This document shows positions 30,574 to 38,742 of a stretch of 64,000 nucleotides of DNA, piece by piece. The position numbers and the translations under genes were made by a program. Below the pieces are notes generated by a model. That model worked only from the letters and a program-made list of their open reading frames with translations. It made no database searches and was not told where the DNA came from. Each line of letters begins with the position of its first letter. The stretch's first letter is position 1. Source of the DNA: CAYZHM01 sp964478225 (lineage in GTDB: Bacteria; Pseudomonadota; Alphaproteobacteria; Micavibrionales; Micavibrionaceae); contig CAYZHM010000001.1 in assembly GCA_964478225.1 (NCBI GenBank), forward strand, positions 310,001 to 374,000. Reading direction: 5' to 3'.

Positions 30574-31632
30574 ATGAAGAGAAAGATTATCACGGCAGTT
30601 TTTTTGTGCTGCCTTCCGGCACAGGCTTTTGCGCAAGATCTGGAGATCAAGCCGGCGAATGTTCCGAATGCTGAAAAAATAGTTGCTTCCCGCGTTAAAA
30701 ATGCGGAACACAAAAATTATCTCAGCCTGTCTCTTGAGAACGATAAGTTTGGCGGCGGGACAGACCAGTATTATACCAGTGGTGCGCGTCTGACCTATTT
30801 TAACGTGAATACTCCTGTGCCGGATTATATCGATGACCTCGCGGAGTCTATTCCAAGCTTTGATTTGAACGATACGACCTCGACTTTTTTCACATTGGGA
30901 CAAAATATTTATTCTCCCGAAAATATTACCGCCTCCTCCCAACAAAGTGACGATCGGCCATGGGCCGGATTTTTATACGGTTCTGTTGGGCTGGCGACCT
31001 TGCAGGACAATCATCTGGATGAGCTTGAATTAACTCTCGGCGTTGTAGGGCCGGAGGCCTTCGGCGAGCAAACCCAAAAGCTTATTCACTCGCATTTGTC
31101 TGACTCTCCTTCGCCCAAAGGTTGGAAAAATCAGTTGGATTTTGAACCTGGCCTGATCCTTTCCGCGGGACGGCGCTGGCCGGGTGCGCTGCATACTGAT
31201 TTGGGGGATTATCGTTTGAGTGCTGATCCGAATATCAATTTCAGCCTCGGTAATATCTACACGCATGCGGGCACCGGTGTCTCGGTGACTTTCGGCCCCT
31301 ATCAGGGCGTGTTGCAGGATAAGCCGCCCCGCGTCCCCCCAGCCACACCTGGCACAGGATTTTTTGAAACGCCGGATCAGGGGTGGAGCTGGTATCTCTT
31401 TGCAAGTGCGGACGGGCGCGTTGTCGGGCGCAATATCTTTCTGGACGGCAATACATTTTCCGACTCCCACAGCGTTGATAAAAAATATCTGGTGGGGGAT
31501 GCCAGCATAGGAGCTGCTCTGACGCTTGGTAATTACCGGGTTTCATACTCCTATAATATCCGCAGCAAGGAATTCGACGGACAGGATGAAGCCAGCGCTT
31601 TTGGATCGCTCTCTCTTTCCACACGCTTTTGA
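30574..31632 (+). CDS. LpxR-like lipid A deacylase (DUF2219) outer-membrane protein
   Basis: 352 aa from ATG 30574 (ATG 30568 also in frame). Signal peptide with PAQAFA before Gln-Asp. The mature protein is a predicted beta-barrel. The LpxR signature appears at the start: SLSLENDKFGGGTDQYYTSG, with the Asn/Asp calcium- and active-site region, followed by RLTYFNV. Later motifs are SPENITAS...DRPWAGFLYGS and FEPGLILSAGRRWPGALH. LpxR removes the 3'-acyloxyacyl chain of lipid A. The C-terminal residue is Phe, typical of barrels. Symbol withheld because the family also holds uncharacterised members. Confidence 0.82.
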   Translation: MKRKIITAVFLCCLPAQAFAQDLEIKPANVPNAEKIVASRVKNAEHKNYLSLSLENDKFGGGTDQYYTSGARLTYFNVNTPVPDYIDDLAESIPSFDLNDTTSTFFTLGQNIYSPENITASSQQSDDRPWAGFLYGSVGLATLQDNHLDELELTLGVVGPEAFGEQTQKLIHSHLSDSPSPKGWKNQLDFEPGLILSAGRRWPGALHTDLGDYRLSADPNINFSLGNIYTHAGTGVSVTFGPYQGVLQDKPPRVPPATPGTGFFETPDQGWSWYLFASADGRVVGRNIFLDGNTFSDSHSVDKKYLVGDASIGAALTLGNYRVSYSYNIRSKEFDGQDEASAFGSLSLSTRF

Positions 31633-31650
31633 TAATGCTACACTGTCGCT

Positions 31651-31962
31651 ATGAAATACGATTTGTTGCATATTCAGGGTAAACCCTACGTCCTTGTTCC
31701 TCTCCATGATTTCCGCGAAATGACGGGAAGCCATGAGGCCGGTTTGCCGGGTGAAGTACTTGATGCGCTTGCGGCACGGCAGGAGCATCCGGTCAAAATC
31801 CTGCGCAAACATCGCGGCATGACGCAAGGAGCGTTGGCGAAAAAAGCCGGAATATCGCGCCCTTATCTCACAGAAATTGAGATTGGGAAAAAGGAAGGTT
31901 CGATCCGCGCACTGCGCTCGCTGGCTGAAGCGCTGGGTGTGCAGATCAGCGCTGTTGCTTAA
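31651..31962 (+). CDS. HTH (XRE) regulator with antitoxin-like N-terminus
   Basis: 103 aa. The N-terminal ~25 residues (YDLLHIQGKPYVLVPLHDF) resemble the strand-rich start of some PHD/HTH antitoxins. Residues ~50-100 are an XRE HTH with LRKHRGMTQGALAKKAGISR and PYLTEIEIGKKEGS, and end in ALGVQISAVA. It begins 18 bases after lpxR-like. No toxin gene is adjacent, so a free-standing regulator is more likely than a toxin-antitoxin unit. Confidence 0.75.
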   Translation: MKYDLLHIQGKPYVLVPLHDFREMTGSHEAGLPGEVLDALAARQEHPVKILRKHRGMTQGALAKKAGISRPYLTEIEIGKKEGSIRALRSLAEALGVQISAVA

Positions 31963-32085
31963 CCAAGTTTCTTTTTTTCGAAAAATAAATTTACATCTTT
32001 TGGAACTTTAGCCTTGTTCATAGCATTAATGAGGTAAGCGCTTACGGCACACCGCCTTTAAATCTTTTATGAACAAGGTAAAATT

Positions 32086-32700
32086 ATGAAAAAATTACTT
32101 CTTTCGACAGCACTACTGAGCATAGCTTCGCCAGCACTTGCAAATGATTACAATAGCCTGTCTCCACTCAGCGGCTTTTATGTCGGGGGCTTTGCAGGTT
32201 ATACGGATGTCGACGTTGACGGGCCAGGAGGTACGGACTTTGATCTTGATGGCAAAGATTACGGGCTTTTTGCGGGGTATCAGGCTGACGCTCTTTTGGA
32301 TAAAACAATCAACCGCATGGGCTTGGGTTTAAATGGTGCGATTGAATTTGATTATGCGTGGTCTAATGCGGACAAAAATATTGGCGCGGCCAATGTTGAA
32401 AAAGATTCCGAATGGGGGATCAATTTTCGTCCCGGCCTGTCCTTTTTAAGTGAAACCACCCCACTCGGTCTCAACCCCTATGGTATTGTGGGTTACAGAC
32501 GCGCCTCATTTGACGGATCATCTGGTGGCTTTTCAGCTGATGAGCATTTCGATGGTTTTGAGCTTGGGGTTGGCACTGAACTTGTTGCCTATGGTGATTA
32601 TGGGGTGCGGCTTGATTATTCTCATGTTTGGTATGAGGAAAATAATGGATTTGATCCTTCTGAAAATAATATCAGAGCTGGTCTTGCCTATCATTTCTAA
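32086..32700 (+). CDS. Outer-membrane beta-barrel protein (Omp25/OmpA-like)
   Basis: 204 aa with a signal peptide ending SPALA before Asn-Asp (about residue 19). The mature part has alternating amphipathic strands typical of eight-stranded barrels: LSGFYVGGFAGYTDVDVDG, DYGLFAGYQADAL, GAIEFDYAWS, LNPYGIVGYRRASF, ELGVGTELVAYGDYGVRLDY. It ends with AYHF, a terminal Phe. Related to alphaproteobacterial porin-family proteins of the Omp25 kind. Own terminator downstream. Confidence 0.8.
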   Translation: MKKLLLSTALLSIASPALANDYNSLSPLSGFYVGGFAGYTDVDVDGPGGTDFDLDGKDYGLFAGYQADALLDKTINRMGLGLNGAIEFDYAWSNADKNIGAANVEKDSEWGINFRPGLSFLSETTPLGLNPYGIVGYRRASFDGSSGGFSADEHFDGFELGVGTELVAYGDYGVRLDYSHVWYEENNGFDPSENNIRAGLAYHF

Positions 32701-32730
32701 AGTTTGATTTTATATTTTATTACGGAATTT

Positions 32731-32750
32731 AGGCCGGAGAGATCCGGCCT
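32731..32750 (+). terminator. Rho-independent terminator of the barrel gene
   Basis: AGGCCGG/CCGGCCT, 7-bp stem with 6-nt loop, followed by TAATTTATTG; it lies 31 bases after the stop. Confidence 0.55.
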
Positions 32751-32777
32751 TAATTTATTGTAGAGTTTCAGAGTTGC

Positions 32778-32806
32778 TTGACATATTTTCCTAAAGCTTA
32801 TTAAAT
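32778..32806 (+). promoter_or_regulatory. Putative sigma-70 promoter (TTGACA, N17, TTAAAT)
   Basis: TTGACA at 32778-32783, -10 TTAAAT at 32801-32806, about 27 nt of leader to the ATG at 32840. Confidence 0.55.
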
Positions 32807-32839
32807 TATCCTTCATAACTATAGCGAAGGGAGATTTAT

Positions 32840-33022
32840 ATGAATAAAACTGCTGATGACTTTACTGTTGCTGCGAGCGCTGCCAGCGAAGTTGGTGCTC
32901 CGAGACCTTTAGTAACACCAACTGAGAAACAACCTTATCTTAATGCGTCAGAAGAACGCCTTCATCTTATTCTTCTTGCAAGCGCGGCAAGCGAAGTTGG
33001 GCCTGTAAGAGATCTAAAATAA
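32840..33022 (+). CDS. Small protein with two ASAASEVG repeats (60 aa)
   Basis: AAGGGAGA precedes the ATG by 6 nt and a good promoter lies upstream, so it is probably expressed. Residues ~12-24 (ASAASEVGAPRPL) and ~47-59 (ASAASEVGPVRDL) are a near-identical motif, repeated also at the DNA level. Between them is a polar linker and SEERLHLILL. There is no signal peptide and no Cys. No family recognised. The repeated unit could be a binding or processing motif (speculative). It is convergent with the Nit amidase gene, 6 bases away. Confidence 0.55.
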   Translation: MNKTADDFTVAASAASEVGAPRPLVTPTEKQPYLNASEERLHLILLASAASEVGPVRDLK

Positions 33023-33028
33023 CTCCAT

Positions 33029-33847
33029 CTAAGAGAAAAGCCGATCATGGGTCAGCGCAGGGATTGCTTCCCGCGCTTTTTGCACATCTCCGAGATTGAG
33101 ATCAGCGTAGATGATACCCACTTCCGTTCCGGCCTGCGCGAGGATGTCGCCCCAAGGCCCAATGATCATTGAATGACCCCAGGTTTTCCGGCCACCGTCA
33201 TGCTCCCCTGTTTGACCGGGCGCTAGAACAAAACTTCCGGTTTCAATCGCACGCGCGCGAAGCAGAACTTCCCAATGCGCCTTGCCGGTCGGGACCGTGA
33301 AGGCGGCGGGAACAGTTATGATCGAGGCCCCTCTTTGGGCGAGGCTGCGATAGAGATAGGCGAAGCGAAGATCGTAACAGATGCTCAGGCCTAAGCCGCC
33401 CCATGGCGTTTGCACAACAACAGCCTTGTTGCCGGCTTCGACAACGTTGCTTTCGCGGTATGTTTCCTTGCCGGGCAAATCAACAACGAACAGATGGATC
33501 TTATCGTAAGTCGCGGCGATGTCGCCTTTGTCGTTGAAAACGTAGCAACGGTTGGCGATTTTGGAATCGCTGAGCTTGATCGATATCGAACCAAGCTCGA
33601 TCCAAATGCCAAGCTCTTTGGCCAATGCGGCAAATTGCGGGATAGCGGGATGATCTTTTTCAAAGCGTGCAGATTCCAGTTTTTTTTCCGGTGGTCTGCG
33701 CATATGACAAGAATTTTCGGGCGTGACAATGAACTTGGCGCCTCGTCCTGCGGCCTCACGCACAAATCCTTCAAGTTCAGTGAGATTTGGCTCAATCGTT
33801 GGGCCACTGCTAAGCTGGATACAAGCAACTTTCAAAACATCAGTCAT
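33029..33847 (-). CDS. Carbon-nitrogen hydrolase, Nit family (deaminated glutathione amidase-like)
   Basis: 272 aa nitrilase-superfamily amidase. The catalytic triad is Glu44 (TPENSCH), Lys116 (YDKIHLF) and Cys157 (SICYDLRF). RSLAQRGASIITVPAAFT and RARAIETGSFVLAPGQTG are typical of the Nit1/Nit2 branch that repairs deaminated glutathione or hydrolyses omega-amides. It overlaps grxC by 8 bases, so the two are coupled; a glutathione link fits both genes. Confidence 0.88.
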   Translation of the reverse strand: MTDVLKVACIQLSSGPTIEPNLTELEGFVREAAGRGAKFIVTPENSCHMRRPPEKKLESARFEKDHPAIPQFAALAKELGIWIELGSISIKLSDSKIANRCYVFNDKGDIAATYDKIHLFVVDLPGKETYRESNVVEAGNKAVVVQTPWGGLGLSICYDLRFAYLYRSLAQRGASIITVPAAFTVPTGKAHWEVLLRARAIETGSFVLAPGQTGEHDGGRKTWGHSMIIGPWGDILAQAGTEVGIIYADLNLGDVQKAREAIPALTHDRLFS

Positions 33848-34097
33848 TCAGCAAAGCGTCCAACTCGCCTTTGGCCTCAAGGGCGTATAGATCATCACAC
33901 CCGCCGATATGATTGCCTGCAATGAAAATCTGGGGCACGGTTTTCAGGCCGCCTGATTTTTCAACCAATAACATCCGCGCTTCATCGTCGTGTGTTACAT
34001 CATGTTCGTTATAATTTGCGCCTTTGCGATCCAACAAGGCCTTTGCCTTTACGCAATAAGGGCAGTAATCCGTCGTGTAAACGTCAATATCCGGCAT
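33840..34097 (-). CDS. grxC: Glutaredoxin 3
   Basis: 85 aa from ATG 34097 (AAGGAGA upstream). Dithiol active site CPYC at residues 12-15 (YTTDYCPYCVKAKALL), the cis-Pro motif TVPQIF and the GG motif IGGCDDLYAL. Reduces protein and small-molecule disulfides with glutathione. It is followed by the overlapping Nit amidase and is divergent from the UbiH-family gene. Confidence 0.93.
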   Translation of the reverse strand: MPDIDVYTTDYCPYCVKAKALLDRKGANYNEHDVTHDDEARMLLVEKSGGLKTVPQIFIAGNHIGGCDDLYALEAKGELDALLND

Positions 34098-34161
34098 GAT
34101 CGTCTCCTTGTCTTTCAGAAAATGACTGCATTTCCTTCTTAAATGATGTAAGTCATTGGGT

Positions 34162-35340
34162 ATGGAAAAGCAAACGGATGTTTTTATCGCGGGCGCAGGC
34201 ATAGCCGGGTTGGGGCTGGCGGTGTTGCTCGCTCAAGAAGGTATACGGGTTGATATTATCGATCAAAACCCTCCGCAACCGCTTGATCAGGTCAAGCCCA
34301 ATGCACGGACGACGGCCTTGTTTGGCTCTTCCGTTGATCTCGTTAAAGAGATGGGAATATGGAACGATGTTGTGATGCATGCGTGCATGATGATGCGCCT
34401 CCAGATCATAGATGATAGCGAAGCGCCGCGTGATCCTATCGTCACAGAATTCGAAGCGAGCGATGTCGGCGTTGATATTTTTGGCTACAACATTCCGAAT
34501 GACATTACGCGGGCTGCTTTATTCCAGCGTGCACAGGAATTGCCAAGTCTTCATGTCCATTGCCCTTCCGCCTTTGAAGGTTATGAGGTGCGCGGGCAAA
34601 AAGTGTTTGTGAGATTTGCAGGAGGCGAGATTGAGGCCAAATTGATAGTTGGCGCGGATGGGCGCAATTCGAAAGTACGCGAACTTGCTGGCATCCCTGT
34701 CCAACAAGATCTTTATGAACAAAAAGCCGTCACGTGCCTGATCAATCATTCGCGATCTCACAATCATACATCCACTGAATTCCATCGCAGCGGCGGGCCG
34801 CTGGCCTTTGTTCCCCTGCCCGGCAATCAATCGGCCATTGTGTGGATCAACCCTGCGGCGCGGGCTGATGAATTGCTGGCTTTGCGCAAACAGGATTTTG
34901 AAGCCGCCTTGCAAAAAGCTTCGAACGATATTCTTGGCGGCATTACGCTTGAGACCGGGCCACAAGCCTGGCCGCTCTGTTCGATGAAAGCCAAAAGCTT
35001 GACTGCGCCTCGTATGGCCTTGATCGCTGAAGCGGCGCATGTCATGTCCCCGATTACAGCGCAGGGATTGAATTTAAGCTTGCGTGATGTCCGCTCACTG
35101 GCGGGGCTCATTACCAAGCACAGTCGCCTTGGGCTGGATATTGGTTCAAAAATCTTGCTGGATGCCTATGAGCGCGAGCGACGCATGGATGTCGGAACGC
35201 GCAGCTTTGGCGTTGATGCCATGAACCGTTTGGTGGCGAATGATAATCCCGTGGTGAAATCCATGCGGCGAGCGGGACTAAAAACTCTTGATCAGTTTTC
35301 TGTCCTTAAACATCTGGTGATGAAGCAGAACCTCGGTTAA
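34162..35340 (+). CDS. UbiH/UbiF/Coq6 family FAD monooxygenase
   Basis: 392 aa; ATG 34162 chosen (TTG 34156 in frame). Residues 7-35 form the Rossmann FAD site (VFIAGAGIAGLGLAVLLAQE), the DG motif is GADGRNSKVRELAG, and the second FAD motif is AEAAHVMSPITAQGLNLSLR. In that motif, the usual Gly-Asp at the start is Ala-Glu. It is an aromatic-ring hydroxylase of ubiquinone synthesis; which ring position is used cannot be told. Its end overlaps the comF stop by 4 bases (convergent). Confidence 0.85.
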   Translation: MEKQTDVFIAGAGIAGLGLAVLLAQEGIRVDIIDQNPPQPLDQVKPNARTTALFGSSVDLVKEMGIWNDVVMHACMMMRLQIIDDSEAPRDPIVTEFEASDVGVDIFGYNIPNDITRAALFQRAQELPSLHVHCPSAFEGYEVRGQKVFVRFAGGEIEAKLIVGADGRNSKVRELAGIPVQQDLYEQKAVTCLINHSRSHNHTSTEFHRSGGPLAFVPLPGNQSAIVWINPAARADELLALRKQDFEAALQKASNDILGGITLETGPQAWPLCSMKAKSLTAPRMALIAEAAHVMSPITAQGLNLSLRDVRSLAGLITKHSRLGLDIGSKILLDAYERERRMDVGTRSFGVDAMNRLVANDNPVVKSMRRAGLKTLDQFSVLKHLVMKQNLG

Positions 35341-36098
35341 GCGGAATAATGCGGTCGCGTGCGTGAAAGCGTCAGAACAAAAACCTTGGCCGCCCCAGCT
35401 TTTAATAAAGTTCTCGTGCATTCTCTAACCGTCGATCCCGTCGTCATGACATCATCAATCAATGTGATTGCTCTTCCCCGGACATCCGTTGCATAGCGCG
35501 CATTGACGATGAAAGCTTTGCGTACATTTTTTTCACGCTCTTTTGCTTTCAAATGCCCTTGTGATGGTGTGGAGCGGATGCGAACCAATCCATCCACATA
35601 GTGTTTTATTCCGGTTTCTTTGGCCAGTAATGTGCTGATCAGTGCAGACTGGTTATAGCGGCGGCCAATCATACGCCAGCGATGAAGCGGTACAGGCATC
35701 AGGATATCTGTTTGCGCCAGAATTTCTTCTCCTGCCTTTTGCAGCCATGGCACGAACGCCTTGATTAAATGGGTTTTATCACCATGTTTAAAAGACAAGA
35801 TAAGACCACGACTGTTGTCGTTATAGACCAGAGAGGCACGCGCCATTGTGAATTCCGGCTTGTCCTGCAGACAGGTTGCGCAATGCTGTTCGTCATAGCC
35901 CAAAAGGTCTGTGTTATCGAAATCAAAGGGTACGCCACAGACCTTGCAACATGGGGAGCTAATGAAGTCCAGCGCTCCCCAGGCCTTGGGCGAGAGCATG
36001 CCTTGGCTTTCGACAATCTCCCCGCTGATGACGCACCGGGGCGGCAAAATCGTATCTATTGCTTGCGAAACGAAGGTATGGAGCGGTTTTCTTTGCAT
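35337..36098 (-). CDS. comF: ComF family protein
   Basis: 253 aa. An N-terminal zinc-finger-like region with RCVISGE, PCCKVCGVPF and HCATCLQ, then LILSFKHGDKTHLIK and a type I phosphoribosyltransferase-like domain with VPLHRWRMIGRRYNQSALI and the PRPP motif ITLIDDVMTTGSTVREC. ComF proteins are needed for DNA uptake in transformable bacteria; in others the role is unclear. Standalone, divergent from the methyltransferase fusion gene by 49 bases. Confidence 0.9.
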   Translation of the reverse strand: MQRKPLHTFVSQAIDTILPPRCVISGEIVESQGMLSPKAWGALDFISSPCCKVCGVPFDFDNTDLLGYDEQHCATCLQDKPEFTMARASLVYNDNSRGLILSFKHGDKTHLIKAFVPWLQKAGEEILAQTDILMPVPLHRWRMIGRRYNQSALISTLLAKETGIKHYVDGLVRIRSTPSQGHLKAKEREKNVRKAFIVNARYATDVRGRAITLIDDVMTTGSTVRECTRTLLKAGAAKVFVLTLSRTRPHYSA

Positions 36099-36147
36099 TT
36101 TTGAGCGGTTTTCGTTACAAAGCGCATACTACCATAAGAGTTAAAGC

Positions 36148-38742
36148 ATGGAAACGCTCACGACAAAAACCCCTAAGCCCAGTGTTCGCCTGATCAAAGA
36201 TGAAACGGCCCTGGAAAAGCGCGACCGTTTGTTGCGTGGGGTTAATCCTGAAACGATCCGCAACGCCTGGTTTGCACTTTCTCATGTCTTTCTGGATGAA
36301 AACGCATTGGTTGTGGATATCGGGTGTCATGATGGAGCGATGACCTACGCGATGGCCGTTATGCGCCCGAAATTGCGATTTATAGGCATGGATAAAAATC
36401 GCCGCGAAATTAATAAGGCACGGGAGACGTTTCAGCTGCCTAATCTTGATTACAAAGTGGGCGATGCGACGACGGATGTTTTTGAGCCTGAAAGCGTGGA
36501 TTGCATTATCAACTCTTATACGCTGCATTCGATTTATTCCGGCTCGCGCTATAGCGAACACATCGTGCAAAAAACATTGGATGCTCAGTTTTCCGCACTG
36601 AAAAAAGAAGGGTTTATGTTCATCCGTGATTATACCCGGCCGCCGCCTTTGCAATATATCCTGATGGAGATGCCTGATACGCCGAGCAAAGGCGAGGCTA
36701 TCAAAGACCTGTCAGAGCCAGACTTTCTTGTTTGGTACTCCGAGAATGCCCGTCCGCGTAATGATCCCGGCACTGGAGGTTTCTTCGTTGAGGAACTACC
36801 GCCCCGTTTGCCAAAAACGCGTTTATTTCGCCTGCCTTACAAATGGGCTTATGAATTTATCTTGCGTAAAGACAACCGAGCGCAAGCCGAACAAGAGTTG
36901 CCGATTGAGTACACCTTCTTCACTGCCCATGATTTTGAAAAGACAGTCCGCAATATGGGGGCGAGGGTTCGTTACTGTGGACCTCATTGGGACGATGATA
37001 CGGTTGAGAAATATTATGAAGGGCGTTTTACGTTGTACATGGATAACGGAACGTTTCTTGGCAGCCCCCCAACCTGTTTCGTCATGGTTGCGCAAAAAAT
37101 GGCGGAACGTCGAAGCCTGCATATTGAGGAGCGCAGGCCCTCCTCTTCTGCCGAAAACAAGCTGACCATTACAACAATGCGCGACAACAAGAGCGGGCGC
37201 CTCTGCGATGTCGTCGCTCGCAATGAGCGGACATGCGATATTCTCCCCTACTGTGTCGATAGTGATGGATTTCTAAAAGTCTATCTGCATGACGGGGTAG
37301 CACGATCTGTGACGAATGCCGTTGCCCGAGCAGGAGAGAATATTCACGGCAAAAAATGGTCTGGACATATGATTGATGCCATTGCTGTGGACGAGGCCTT
37401 GCTTGCGGAAAATATTGAAGATGATGAGAAGCGGACAGCTCTGTTATGCAGGGACTATCTTGGTCTTACGCCTAAAAATGGCGCAAAAATTGAGAAAGGC
37501 TCCGGATATTATCCGGCACCAGATTTTATCAATGAATTTGTTCAAACCTTTTATCTTGAAGTTCAACACGCGCCAGGATCGATGACTCCAAAGCCAGGAA
37601 TAGCCGGACTAGGCCGCTTCCAAGCGCGGGGGAAAATTCGTGAGCTGGATGCCCAGCAGGTCTTGGACGCCATCGGATTGGGGCTTATTCCCAATTCAAA
37701 GCTGGAACTGCAAATCTTGGCATTATTTAATCATTTGAAAATTCCTGCAGAAAGCTGGATCCAGAAAAAGGTCAACATCAAGCGCGGAGAAATTACAGCG
37801 CGCGCCGATCTTGCAAAAATTGTGACGCAGCTCAAGGCCTCACAGACCCGGTTTAAAGACATTAAAGGCAGTGCCGGGGAATTGCGCGCCGTCCATTCCG
37901 TTTTTGTTGAAGAAGGCCATACACGCGGAACAATTTCAGGGCTATCAGCACAGGACGTTGATTTCGTTGTCCATGACCACGAAACCGTCAACCGCGCGGT
38001 TGTCCTTCCTCTCACAAAGAATATGAAGCATGAAGTTCATGCGGGGTTTTTACTGGATGCGATGCCTGTGCCCGAGAAGCGGGACGGAAAATCTGTGATG
38101 ATCTGTGCGCCGACATTCGAATTGCCCCGCGAGATCACGAATTACCGGCTGGCTCGTAAGTTTATCGCCGAGAAATTTGCCGTTTTACCAGAAATGGTGA
38201 TTAAAATGGGAGAGCCATATTATACCCATGTCGACATGACGCCGCAGAAAATGTACCCTTTCGCCGTAGCTGTACCACCTGATTTCATGGAAGATCCGAA
38301 TATCATCTTTTTGCCGCTCTATCAGCTTGCGCTTCTTAATCGGCGCAACGACCTCAACAAGTCGATGCATATGATGACCATGCTCGGACGCAGTTTTAAA
38401 TATCTCGGGGACGATCTCAAGTTTGATGCGGCCCATGAATCAAAAATGATGGCGAATATTGAACGGACATTTAAAGACCCGGACTGGGGATTTCCAATCC
38501 ATTATGAACAGCCGGCGTTTTTGAAAGAAAACCCAGCGAGCGTATCGCCACAAAGTTATAATGATCTTAAAAGTGGAACGCCGTTTCATGCTCAGGCAGA
38601 AACAGCCCGGGTTGTAACGTCTGCCAAACCGCTGACCAACAAGCCGCAGCCCATATCAGAGAACGAGTTTGAAGAGGATGTGTCGCAGTTTTTGAGTGAT
38701 CTGAAGCAATTTGATGAACAACTTAAGCCAGACAAATGGTAG
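36148..38742 (+). CDS. Methyltransferase fused to two Nudix-like modules (864 aa)
   Basis: Residues ~35-330 are a class I SAM methyltransferase: motif I VVDIGCHDGAMTYAMA (55-70), acidic loop FIGMDKNRREINKA, and a core strand SVDCIINSYTLHSIY. Two further regions look like degenerate Nudix folds. One is at about 365-480: CDILPYCVDSDGFLKVYLHD, then LCRDYLGLTPKNGAKIEKGS and a Nudix-style strand. The other is at about 650-760: VVLPLTKNMKHEVHAGFLL, ARKFIAEKFAVLPEMVIKMG, then YPFAVAVP. Neither keeps the REUXEE Nudix box. The acidic/Asp-rich C-terminus (about 835-864) is disordered. It overlaps the next gene by 7 bases. Methyl acceptor unknown; the Nudix call is inference. Confidence 0.6.
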   Translation: METLTTKTPKPSVRLIKDETALEKRDRLLRGVNPETIRNAWFALSHVFLDENALVVDIGCHDGAMTYAMAVMRPKLRFIGMDKNRREINKARETFQLPNLDYKVGDATTDVFEPESVDCIINSYTLHSIYSGSRYSEHIVQKTLDAQFSALKKEGFMFIRDYTRPPPLQYILMEMPDTPSKGEAIKDLSEPDFLVWYSENARPRNDPGTGGFFVEELPPRLPKTRLFRLPYKWAYEFILRKDNRAQAEQELPIEYTFFTAHDFEKTVRNMGARVRYCGPHWDDDTVEKYYEGRFTLYMDNGTFLGSPPTCFVMVAQKMAERRSLHIEERRPSSSAENKLTITTMRDNKSGRLCDVVARNERTCDILPYCVDSDGFLKVYLHDGVARSVTNAVARAGENIHGKKWSGHMIDAIAVDEALLAENIEDDEKRTALLCRDYLGLTPKNGAKIEKGSGYYPAPDFINEFVQTFYLEVQHAPGSMTPKPGIAGLGRFQARGKIRELDAQQVLDAIGLGLIPNSKLELQILALFNHLKIPAESWIQKKVNIKRGEITARADLAKIVTQLKASQTRFKDIKGSAGELRAVHSVFVEEGHTRGTISGLSAQDVDFVVHDHETVNRAVVLPLTKNMKHEVHAGFLLDAMPVPEKRDGKSVMICAPTFELPREITNYRLARKFIAEKFAVLPEMVIKMGEPYYTHVDMTPQKMYPFAVAVPPDFMEDPNIIFLPLYQLALLNRRNDLNKSMHMMTMLGRSFKYLGDDLKFDAAHESKMMANIERTFKDPDWGFPIHYEQPAFLKENPASVSPQSYNDLKSGTPFHAQAETARVVTSAKPLTNKPQPISENEFEEDVSQFLSDLKQFDEQLKPDKW

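Noticed and set aside
31651..31962. HTH gene as part of a toxin-antitoxin pair
   Set aside because: Neighbours are an outer-membrane deacylase and a barrel protein; no toxin-like ORF with a ribosome site is adjacent.
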